DNA from: Opitutia bacterium | GTDB taxonomy: Bacteria > Verrucomicrobiota > Kiritimatiellia > CAIQIC01 > Lenti-01 | Length of the DNA: 38,407 bases | Reading direction: 5' to 3' | Assembly (NCBI GenBank): GCA_009928955.1 | Contig: SABN01000022.1 | Location: 1-38,407, forward strand | Shown: one piece after another, positions 32,296 through 38,407 of the stretch | How positions within the stretch are numbered: position 1 is the first letter of the stretch | Layout: every line of letters starts with the position of its first letter | Notes under the pieces: model-generated | What the model was told of the DNA's origin: nothing | The model's database searches: none | Seen by the model: only the letters and a program-made list of their open reading frames with translations | Position numbers and translations under genes: made by a program

Positions 32296-32849
32296 TTTTC
32301 CGCCCGGTTTTCCGGAACGGCCGACGCGGAGGTCGGCCCTCCATTCCCGCCCTCTGGAGGGACGGGTTCCACCCCGTCCGGCTGTGGGGTTCCGGTCAAC
32401 GCCACGACCGCCAGCACCGCCGCGCCGTATTTGCCGGCCTTGGCGTCGCCGAGGCCTTCGATCTCCTTCAGGCCCGCCAGGCTCTCCGGGCGCTTCGCGG
32501 CGATGCCCGCCAACTGCTCGTTCGTCAGCACCGCATAGACTGGTATGCCCTCTTGTTCGGCCGTTGCCTTGCGCCAATCGCGCAGGCGGGCGAACAAGGC
32601 GAAATCCCCGGGCGAGAGCACCTCCTTGTAGTCCACGCGCGGCTTGCCGCCGCGCCCCTCGCCCGGACCCGGACCGGACGGAGCCGGTCCCTCCAGAAAT
32701 TCCACTGCCAGCGCCCAGTACGAGTTCTCCCCGTTCGCCACGAATTCCCGGTGCGCCGTCAGCACCCGGTGCGACCGCAGAAAACGGTTCAGATCCTCCT
32801 GCAGGCCCGCGTCGCCGCGGGCGGGTATGGCGTAAAAGCTCAGTTGCAT
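32292..32849 (-). CDS. HRDC-domain DGR accessory protein
   Basis: 185 residues. The N-terminal 60 residues (MQLSFYAIPARGDAGLQEDL, then HREFVANGENSYWALAVEFL) are found in similar DGR-linked proteins. An HRDC nucleic-acid-binding domain spans about 85-155 (FALFARLRDWRKATAEQEGI, then AKRPESLAGLKEIEGLGDAK). HRDC proteins are known partners in DGR cassettes where the Avd protein is missing, and no avd-like gene is visible here. The last 30 residues (PQPDGVEPVPPEGGNGG...) are encoded by an inserted pair of hairpin repeats (32319-32379), so the native C-terminus has probably been replaced. The start at 32849 is chosen by domain fit. Confidence 0.85.
   Translation of the reverse strand: MQLSFYAIPARGDAGLQEDLNRFLRSHRVLTAHREFVANGENSYWALAVEFLEGPAPSGPGPGEGRGGKPRVDYKEVLSPGDFALFARLRDWRKATAEQEGIPVYAVLTNEQLAGIAAKRPESLAGLKEIEGLGDAKAGKYGAAVLAVVALTGTPQPDGVEPVPPEGGNGGPTSASAVPENRAEK
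32319..32379. repeat. Co-varying hairpin pair H3/H4
   Basis: H3: GGCCGAC-GCGGAG-GTCGGCC then CTCCA (32319-32343). H4: TGGAGGG flank and GGACGGG-TTCCAC-CCCGTCC (32355-32379). The facing CCCTCCA and TGGAGGG flanks are themselves complementary. The pair lies within the 3' end of the HRDC reading frame. Confidence 0.85.
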
Positions 32850-32877
32850 GGGCCGCTTGCAAAACGAAGGCCAAAAT

Positions 32878-32958
32878 GGTCGGGGTGGAACCCGCCCCTC
32901 CATAAAACCGCCCAAACGGCCTGTTTTCGCCTCTGGAGGGACGACTTCCACGTCGTCC
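32878..32958. repeat. Co-varying hairpin pair H5/H6
   Basis: H5: GGTCGGG-GTGGAA-CCCGCCC then CTCCA (32878-32902, one mismatch in the stem). H6: TGGAGGG flank and GGACGAC-TTCCAC-GTCGTCC (32934-32958). H6 differs from H2, H4 and H7 in both stem arms at once, so pairing is kept. The pair lies between the target gene and the HRDC gene. Confidence 0.85.
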
Positions 32959-33052
32959 GGGGCCGTTTTGCAAGAGGCTTGCATGTTTCACCATTTGCCG
33001 GGTGCAAGCCCCCGGACCCCCGGATTGAAAATTCCCATTTTCTTGCCTCGTC

Positions 33053-33108
33053 CTCGGTTGGCCTCTCGCTCCGCTCGGTCCCGCTCCGCGAGACGCGGCG
33101 CAACCGAG
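33053..33108 (-). repeat. Nested inverted repeat downstream of the VR
   Basis: The outer stem is CTCGGTTG (33053-33060) with CAACCGAG (33101-33108), and the inner stem is TCTCGC (33064-33069) with GCGAGA (33088-33093). It begins 16 nt after the target-gene stop codon. DNA hairpins or cruciforms just beyond the VR promote homing in characterised DGRs, so this is a candidate for that signal. It could equally serve as the terminator of the target gene. Confidence 0.6.
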
Positions 33109-33123
33109 TACGCTGGCTTGTGC

Positions 33124-35913
33124 TCACGGCCGACCTGGGGGCAGGACAGCCCGGAAGCCGCGGAAGTAGTAGGCGTAGTCCGGGGAGCCGGAGCCGCGGG
33201 AGCCCACCCGGCAGCGGTAGGCGTAGTAGTGCCAACTGCCGCCGCGAGCCACGCGGGAGGAGCCCTCATATCCCGGGTACCAATCGAAACACCACTCCCA
33301 CACGTTGCCCGCCATGTCGTGCAGCCCATAGCCATTCGCCGCAAACGAACCCACGGGCGAGGTGTAAGGATATATTCCATCGTTGTATGTCGGGTGATAG
33401 CCCCGCGTCGGGCTCGTGTCGTAGTCGTATGAACTGGAACTGTAGTAATTCGCCCGCGCATGCTGGATCGTGTCTGAATCGCTCCACGGGAAACGGCGGC
33501 CGGTGGCGCCGCCTCGAGCCGCGTATTCCCACTCCACGTCCGTTGGCAATCGGTACCCGGCGGCGGAGGTCTGGACGACGTCGTTGCTCTGTCCGCCCTT
33601 GTACACGGCCCCGTTGACCGTATAGACCGGTTGCCGCCCCTCCTTCTGGCTGCGGGCGTTGCACCACTTCGCCACGTCCCACCAGTTCACCGTGTGCACC
33701 GGGTGGTTCGCCGCCTTGCCGCTCCCCGCGTTATCAAAGCTGTAGCCGTTGGCAATGGCCCACGTGTACACCTCGTCCCACAGCGCCTTCGTCACCTCGT
33801 ACTTGTCCATGTAAAACGAGTTCACGGTCAGGCTGTACGCCCCATAGTCCGGGTCCGTCCCCGCATTCGTCCCGCCGGGGATCAGGACCATGCCGGCGGG
33901 CGGGGCGGAGGTTGAGCCGCCGCCGGTGACCGTGACCGTGCAGGAGGTCTGCACGCTGCCGACATCGTTGTAAGCCCTGACCGCATAGGTCCCGGCATGG
34001 CCGGCACTGGCCTGCCGGATGGCATATTCGGGCTGGGTGGCGCCGACAATGCGCGTACCGTTGAAATACCACCGATATTGAGGATCCGGAATGCCCGAGG
34101 CCCAACCGGATAGGGTCACGGAGCCGCCAATTGGCACGGTGCGGTTGGGGAAAGTGCCCGAAAAAACGGGAGCGGAGGAGGGGTCCGGATAGTTGGTGCT
34201 CCACAGCGGCCAGCGCTCGTCGTATAGGGTCCATTCGGGCTTTTCTCCCCAGTTGTCGCCCCATACCCGGCTCTCGATGCCCAAGGTGGAGGACAGGCCG
34301 AAATAGAGCGCCCAGTCGTATTGGAGGGGGTTCAACTGGAACGAGCCTTCCAGTTCGGTGTAGGGCACCACGTCGGCCCACAGGCCGGCCAGGCTGTAGG
34401 CCAGCACCGTCAGCTTGGGCTGCACGTAGACCTTGGCGTGGGCGTTCCCTTCCAGTTGCCACGTGATGGGTTCGGCCTCCAGCACGATGTCCGGATTCCG
34501 AAAGCCGTGGGTCCATTGGTTCTGCCGCAACTGCACGGTGAACTCCAGCTCCTTGCCCATGTCCACCACGGTGTGGGCGTTGCCGGCCACGCTGGCGTCG
34601 TATTCATAGCCCGCGTGGAGTTCCACGACGACTTCGATCCAGACCGGCACCGGCCCGATCATCCCGCCGAACACCTTGCTGATGGGCTGGATCAGGGGAA
34701 ATTCGTCGCCACCCTCGACGGCGGCATAGAAAAGCGCCTCGGGCTTGATGTGGATGGTCAATTCGCTGCGGGCGGAGGCGTCGAAGGATTCCAGCCCACC
34801 CCAGCCGATGGCCGCCGCCACGTCTACGTCGGCCGTCAGCAGCCAGCTGCACTCCGGCAGCCACAGCTTCAGGTTGGGATGCTCATAGAGGATGGTTCCG
34901 CCCAGGTCGTCGCCGAATTCGGCGTGCAGCAGGTTGGCCTCCACGCCCACGCCGCGCACCGACAGCCCTGGATCGGCCGGCTGGAAATCCACGGCGGCAA
35001 AAGACCCGGCCGTCAGCAGATTGGTCAGCGAGATGTCCTCCGTCCAGGCCGTGATGCGCAGCAATCCGGCATCCACCGCGTTCGAGACGACTGCGCGATA
35101 GAAGGGATAGGCGGCATCGAAACTAACCAGCCGGGTCCCGTTGCTGATCGCGGGCGGCGCGCCTTCGTAGGAAAACACCACCGCGTTGGAGGTCACGTCC
35201 ACGATCTGCAGGGCGGGCGAACCATCCTTGGGCTTCACGTTGGGCAGCGTGCGCAGGCGTCCGCTGGCTGTCCGCTTGCTGCCGGCAGGGGCCGTCAGGG
35301 CCAGGAACTCGCCTGCCGTTTCCGGGGTGCGTTCCAGCTCGAACGTCCACGTGTAGTTGCTTAAGGCATGTCCCAGGGTGTCGGCGATGGCCAGGGAGTT
35401 GCTGATCGTGGCGCCCGGCGCTCCCAGCGCCGCCGGCGGCGTGAAGATTACGGTGTTGTTTGTCCAGGCGAGATACGGACTGGCATGTCCCATGTTGGTC
35501 CAGCCTGCAATGGAAAGCGTCAACGACTGGGTGTCGATGCCTGCGGCATCCTCCAACGTGATATAGACCGCAGCATTCGTCGCCACCGCGACGGCATTGG
35601 AGGCCGGCACCAGCGCCGAGACTTCGGGCGGTTCCAAGTCCGGCCGGGCGATGCGGTAGAATTGCTTGCCCGCACCGGTCGTCACCGTGTTGGAGGCCAG
35701 CACGTTGGAGAACGATACCCCGGCCGGCGTGAGATTCGTCCAACTGGGCGTCACCAGATCGGGCGTGGCCATGACCTGATAGGTTTTCTCCGGCACCGCC
35801 TCCCAGTCCAGCCGGACCGAACCGGGCCCGGCCGGTTCGATTTCCACCGCCCCGCCCCATGCTCCAGCCGCAAGCCCCAGAACCAATCCCGCCAAGCCCA
35901 ATGTTTTGATCAC
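33124..35913 (-). CDS. DGR target: secreted protein with Ig-like and FGE-sulfatase domains
   Basis: 929 residues from a GTG start with GGAGAA six nt upstream. An N-terminal signal peptide (IKTLGLAGLVLGLAAGAWG) is followed by a 'VPEKTYQVMATPDL' strand module, a large beta-rich region (about 90-600), and an Ig-like domain at about 605-685 (YRWYFNGTRIVGATQPEYAI, then AGTYAVRAYNDVGS). The C-terminal FGE-sulfatase (C-type-lectin-fold) domain runs from about 690 (MVLIPGGTNAG, YEVTKALWDEV, YRLPTDVEWEYAARGG, MAGNVWEWCFDWYPGY). The VR encodes residues about 883-927, on the ligand-binding face of this fold. It is probably an exported, surface-exposed binding protein whose tip is diversified. TTGCCA (35974-35979) and CATAAA (35950-35955) may form its promoter. 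Confidence 0.95.
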   Translation of the reverse strand: MIKTLGLAGLVLGLAAGAWGGAVEIEPAGPGSVRLDWEAVPEKTYQVMATPDLVTPSWTNLTPAGVSFSNVLASNTVTTGAGKQFYRIARPDLEPPEVSALVPASNAVAVATNAAVYITLEDAAGIDTQSLTLSIAGWTNMGHASPYLAWTNNTVIFTPPAALGAPGATISNSLAIADTLGHALSNYTWTFELERTPETAGEFLALTAPAGSKRTASGRLRTLPNVKPKDGSPALQIVDVTSNAVVFSYEGAPPAISNGTRLVSFDAAYPFYRAVVSNAVDAGLLRITAWTEDISLTNLLTAGSFAAVDFQPADPGLSVRGVGVEANLLHAEFGDDLGGTILYEHPNLKLWLPECSWLLTADVDVAAAIGWGGLESFDASARSELTIHIKPEALFYAAVEGGDEFPLIQPISKVFGGMIGPVPVWIEVVVELHAGYEYDASVAGNAHTVVDMGKELEFTVQLRQNQWTHGFRNPDIVLEAEPITWQLEGNAHAKVYVQPKLTVLAYSLAGLWADVVPYTELEGSFQLNPLQYDWALYFGLSSTLGIESRVWGDNWGEKPEWTLYDERWPLWSTNYPDPSSAPVFSGTFPNRTVPIGGSVTLSGWASGIPDPQYRWYFNGTRIVGATQPEYAIRQASAGHAGTYAVRAYNDVGSVQTSCTVTVTGGGSTSAPPAGMVLIPGGTNAGTDPDYGAYSLTVNSFYMDKYEVTKALWDEVYTWAIANGYSFDNAGSGKAANHPVHTVNWWDVAKWCNARSQKEGRQPVYTVNGAVYKGGQSNDVVQTSAAGYRLPTDVEWEYAARGGATGRRFPWSDSDTIQHARANYYSSSSYDYDTSPTRGYHPTYNDGIYPYTSPVGSFAANGYGLHDMAGNVWEWCFDWYPGYEGSSRVARGGSWHYYAYRCRVGSRGSGSPDYAYYFRGFRAVLPPGRP
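33135..33266 (-). repeat. DGR variable repeat (VR)
   Basis: 132 nt at the 3' end of the target gene. Compared with the TR, about 25 bases differ, and all are adenines of the TR coding strand changed to T, C or G. Bases that are not adenine in the TR are unchanged. Typical codon changes are AAC to TAC, TCC, GGC, CGC, TTC or CAC. The shared region ends on one side at GAGCCCT (plus strand) and on the other at CTGGGGGCAGG, eleven bases before the stop. Confidence 0.97.
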
Positions 35914-36002
35914 GTTCTTCTCCCGGATGGAATATCAAATGCAATGCTATTTATGAGCTCTCATCCGCCCGCCTGGCAAGCCCGGAATGGCTTTCTGCGG
36001 CC

Positions 36003-36072
36003 TGGAGGGACGGGTTCCACCCCGTCCGGATTTCCGGTCCCGATCCCGGCCCGCGTGGAAGCGGGCCCTCCA
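36003..36072. repeat. Co-varying hairpin pair H7/H8
   Basis: H7: TGGAGGG flank and GGACGGG-TTCCAC-CCCGTCC (36003-36027). H8: GGCCCGC-GTGGAA-GCGGGCC then CTCCA (36048-36072). This pair has the outward orientation, opposite to H3/H4 and H5/H6. It lies about 100 bp upstream of the DGR target gene. Confidence 0.85.
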
Positions 36073-36092
36073 GAAGTCGATTCCTCATCCCC

Positions 36093-36130
36093 CCCACTAT
36101 CCGTATCCATCCGTGTTCATCCGTGGTTTT
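36093..36130. repeat. Second copy of the ATCCGTGTTCATCCGTGG repeat
   Basis: TATCCGTATCCATCCGTG then TTCATCCGTGG match the block at 28995-29085. It lies in the gap just after the deacylase stop. Confidence 0.75.
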
Positions 36131-36143
36131 TCCAGGCTCCGTT

Positions 36144-37721
36144 TTAGGCTATCAAATACCGCCCGCCGCGCGCGCCGGTGTCTTTCCCGTCGCGGAAGGT
36201 CGCTGCGCCGTTCACCCAGACCGCCGAAATTCCCTCGCCAAATTGGTGCGGCTTTTCGTAGGTCGCCAAATCCCGGAACGTCTTCGGATCGAGCGCCACG
36301 ACGTCCGCGAAGGCGCCGGCGCGCAACACGCCGCGGTCCTTCAGGCGGAAATGCTCGGCCGGCAGGCTCGTCATCTTGCGCACCGCTTCGCCGACGGATA
36401 CGGCCTTCCCGTCCAGCGCCGCGCGCAGGAACCGGCCGAACGTGCCGTAGGCGCGCGGATGCGGATGATCGTGGCTCAGCGGCCCCGTCGTGGAACGGAT
36501 CGACGCATCGGAACCGATCATCACCCACGGCTCGGCGAGGATCTTCCACATGTTTTCTTCGCTCATCCCGAAGAAGATGCCGCCGGTGAACAACTCGTCC
36601 GTCTCCATGAAGCGCAGCGCCGCGTCCAGCGGGTCCAGCTTCCACGCCTCCGCCGCCACGGCGATCGGTTTGCCCGCGAACGGCGCATTCTCCGGATGGT
36701 GCGTGCTGCCGATCCAGACGTTCTCCCAATATTGGTCGTCGCGCGCCGCGGCCATCTCCGCGCGGATCTTCGCGCGTTCCGCCGGATCGCGCAGGCGCGC
36801 CAGGATCGCCGCCCGCCCGCCCTGCGCCGCCCAGGTCGGCAGGATGACGTCCAGATCCGTGCACGACGCGGTGTAGGGATACCGGTCCGACGCCACCTCG
36901 AGGCCTTCCGCCTGCGCCGCGCGGATCTTCTCCAGCGCCGCGTCCAGCTTGTGCCAGTTGGCGCGTCCGGCCGTTTTCAGGTGCGAAATCTGCAGCCGCA
37001 CGCCCGTCGCCCGCGCCACGTCCAGCGCTTCGTCGATCGCTTCCAGCAGCCGCCCCCCCTCGCTGCGCATGTGCGTTGCGTAGATGCCGCCCCGCCGCGC
37101 CACCACCTTGGCCAGCGCCTGGATTTCCTCCGGTTGCGCGTACATCGCGGGCGCATAGACCAGCCCCGTGCTCAGCCCCGCGCCGCCTTCTTCCAGCGCC
37201 GCTTCCAGCAGCACCTCCATCTGCGCGATTTCGTCCTTCGTCGCCGCCCGCGGCGCAATCCCCATCACCGCCGCGCGGATCGCGCGGTGCCCGATCAGCA
37301 TCGCGGCATTCACCGCCGGATGCTGCGCGTCCAGCAACGCGCGGTATTCCGCCACCGAATGCCAGTCGCCGGGATATTTTTGTTCCAGCCAGTCCGACGG
37401 CATGGTGTAGCCGGGCCATCTCGGCGCGGCGCTCGCGCCGCAATTGCCCGTGATTTCCGTCGTGACCCCCTGCCGGATCTTCGACGGCGCTCCCGGCTCA
37501 ATCAGCAAGTAGGCGTCCGAATGCGTGTGGACGTCGATGAACCCCGGACACACCAGCAGGCCCGTGGCGTCGAATTCGTTTGCCGCCGAAGCCTTCGACA
37601 GATCCCCGACCGCCGCGATGCGGTCGCCCGCGATCCCGACGTCGGTCCGCGCGCCTTCCCCGCCGAGCCCGTCCACCACGCTCCCGCCGCGCAAAATCCA
37701 GTCCAACCGCTCCGTTTCCAT
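36144..37721 (-). CDS. N-acyl-D-amino-acid deacylase (D-aminoacylase family)
   Basis: A 525-residue zinc amidohydrolase. Metal-site residues are seen in CPGFIDVHTHSDAYL, EITGNCGASAAP (bridging Cys), GIYATHMRSEGGRLLEA, LQISHLKTAGRANW and VMIGSDASIRSTTGPLSHDH. The C-terminal NPxxA-like cap (GVLRAGAFADVVALDPKTF) is typical. The family removes the acyl group from N-acyl-D-amino acids; some members act on dihydropyrimidine-like rings. The start at 37721 (METERLDWILRGG) fits the family. A possible promoter GTGACG-N17-TACCGT ends 7 nt before the ATG. It is divergent from the response regulator gene. Confidence 0.9.
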   Translation of the reverse strand: METERLDWILRGGSVVDGLGGEGARTDVGIAGDRIAAVGDLSKASAANEFDATGLLVCPGFIDVHTHSDAYLLIEPGAPSKIRQGVTTEITGNCGASAAPRWPGYTMPSDWLEQKYPGDWHSVAEYRALLDAQHPAVNAAMLIGHRAIRAAVMGIAPRAATKDEIAQMEVLLEAALEEGGAGLSTGLVYAPAMYAQPEEIQALAKVVARRGGIYATHMRSEGGRLLEAIDEALDVARATGVRLQISHLKTAGRANWHKLDAALEKIRAAQAEGLEVASDRYPYTASCTDLDVILPTWAAQGGRAAILARLRDPAERAKIRAEMAAARDDQYWENVWIGSTHHPENAPFAGKPIAVAAEAWKLDPLDAALRFMETDELFTGGIFFGMSEENMWKILAEPWVMIGSDASIRSTTGPLSHDHPHPRAYGTFGRFLRAALDGKAVSVGEAVRKMTSLPAEHFRLKDRGVLRAGAFADVVALDPKTFRDLATYEKPHQFGEGISAVWVNGAATFRDGKDTGARGGRYLIA

Positions 37722-37728
37722 TCCCGCC

Positions 37729-37757
37729 ACGGTACCATACCGCCGTCCGGCCGTCAC
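37729..37757 (-). promoter_or_regulatory. Possible leaderless promoter of the deacylase gene
   Basis: Minus strand: GTGACG (37752-37757), a 17-bp spacer and TACCGT (37729-37734). The ATG at 37719-37721 follows after 7 nt. The -10 box is a weak match. Confidence 0.4.
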
Positions 37758-37766
37758 GCCCCCCCC

Positions 37767-37792
37767 TGAAAGGCATCCGGAACGGCCTTTCA
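37767..37792. promoter_or_regulatory. Inverted repeat between divergent genes
   Basis: TGAAAGGC (37767-37774) and GCCTTTCA (37785-37792) form a perfect 8-bp stem around 10 nt, followed by CTATTTT on the plus side. Neither neighbouring gene ends here, so it is more likely an operator than a terminator. Confidence 0.4.
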
Positions 37793-37821
37793 ACTATTTT
37801 GCCATCTCTCTCCGACACCAG

Positions 37822-37850
37822 TTGACGGCCCCCCCCCCGGTGTCTATCAT
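37822..37850 (+). promoter_or_regulatory. Promoter of the response regulator gene
   Basis: TTGACG (37822-37827), a 17-bp C-rich spacer and TATCAT (37845-37850). The ATG is 39 bp further on. Confidence 0.75.
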
Positions 37851-37889
37851 TTAGCGTGTTGGTGGGTCCGACGCCAAACAGGAGCACAT

Positions 37890-38407
37890 ATGAGCCAAGA
37901 AACCATTCTGCTGGTTGAAGATGAGCGCGACATCCAAGAACTCCTGAAGTTCCACCTCGAACGGGAGAACTTGATGATCGAAACCGCTGGCACCGGCGAA
38001 GATGCCCTCCGATACCTGAAGTCCCACACCCCATCCCTCGTCCTGCTGGATCTGATGCTGCCGGGCATGGACGGGCTCGAGGTTTGCCGCCGCCTCAAGG
38101 CCCAGCCCGAAACCCGGGAAATCCCCATCATCATGCTCACCGCCAAGGACAGCGAGGCCGACATCGTCACCGGCCTGGAGATGGGCGCCGCCGACTATGT
38201 CTGCAAGCCCTTCAGCCCCCGCGTGCTCGTGGCCCGCATTCGCTCCGTCCTTCGCCGGCCCGTCGATCCCCTCGCGGACGACGCATCCGGCCCCGCCATC
38301 GAAATCGGCCCGCTCACGGTGGACCCCGAACGCCACAAGGTCGAGATCAAGGGCAAGGAAATCCATCTGACCTACACGGAATTCCGCATCCTGCATCTGC
38401 TCGCGGC
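37890..38407 (+). CDS. OmpR/PhoB-family response regulator, 3' end missing
   Basis: 172 codons are visible. The receiver domain (about 1-120) has TILLVEDERDIQELL (acidic pair), SLVLLDLMLPGMDGLEV with the phospho-acceptor Asp54, IIMLTAKDSEAD (Thr) and ADYVCKPFSPRVLVARI (Lys). After a short linker the winged-helix DNA-binding domain begins (IEIGPLTVDPERHKVEIKGK, then LTYTEFRILHLLA) and is cut by the window end. This is the PhoB/OmpR type; a sensor kinase gene would be expected downstream. AGGAG five nt before the ATG fixes the start. Confidence 0.93.
   Translation, partial: MSQETILLVEDERDIQELLKFHLERENLMIETAGTGEDALRYLKSHTPSLVLLDLMLPGMDGLEVCRRLKAQPETREIPIIMLTAKDSEADIVTGLEMGAADYVCKPFSPRVLVARIRSVLRRPVDPLADDASGPAIEIGPLTVDPERHKVEIKGKEIHLTYTEFRILHLLA

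Overview
The window is a GC-rich bacterial chromosome segment. Several secreted proteins carry a 'VPGK(S/T)YQ(L/V)' type C-terminal or N-terminal module, there is a DUF5684 membrane protein and an FGE-sulfatase-fold protein, and short text-like repeats fill many gaps. Together these suggest a member of the PVC group (Verrucomicrobiota or Kiritimatiellota). That placement is inference; no rRNA or other marker gene is present.

Layout. 0-2.7 kb: the end of a family 4 uracil-DNA glycosylase, a DUF2752 membrane protein, and an IS3-family element that has cut off the 3' end of a minus-strand gene. 2.7-5.5 kb: a lower-GC type II restriction-modification operon (C-type regulator, C5 methyltransferase, two HNH nucleases) with a likely C-protein operator. 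5.5-7 kb: repeat-rich DNA with two small genes. 7-14.6 kb: a PAS-GGDEF protein, RNase D, an SOS-controlled umuDC operon, an SRAP (HMCES/YedK) protein, an amidohydrolase and a YkgJ-type cysteine-cluster protein. 14.6-22.2 kb: an ABC-2 exporter, a 21-residue hydrophobic micropeptide, two tandem ankyrin lipoproteins, a methyltransferase, lipoproteins and secreted proteins. 22.4-29.8 kb: a GT-C/GT2 glycosylation pair, a djlA-like gene split into two frames, mfd and a VapBC-like toxin-antitoxin pair.

The most notable part is 29.9-36.1 kb, a diversity-generating retroelement (DGR) read on the minus strand. In transcription order it holds a 929-residue secreted target protein ending in an FGE-sulfatase (C-type-lectin-fold) domain with the variable repeat (VR, 33135-33266), an HRDC-domain accessory gene, a DGR reverse transcriptase, and the template repeat (TR, 31106-31237). 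TR and VR are both 132 nt, and about 25 positions differ. Every difference falls on a coding-strand adenine of the TR, which is the hallmark of adenine-specific mutagenic retrohoming. A second, diverged VR-like FGE tail with a GGGA-loop hairpin just after its stop lies at 29.9-30.07 kb.

Two further layers sit on this cassette. One is a family of at least eight hairpins with a constant loop (TTCCAC) and constant flank (TGGAGGG) but co-varying stem arms, found between the DGR genes and even in the 3' end of the HRDC gene. The other is a 693-nt group IIC intron without a reverse transcriptase gene (30174-30866). It is inserted exactly after one of these hairpins, and removing it in silico restores the repeat consensus.

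Regulation. Promoters of the form TTGAC(n)-N17-TAnnnT recur. In several genes the start codon lies 6-9 nt after the -10 box, suggesting leaderless mRNAs.
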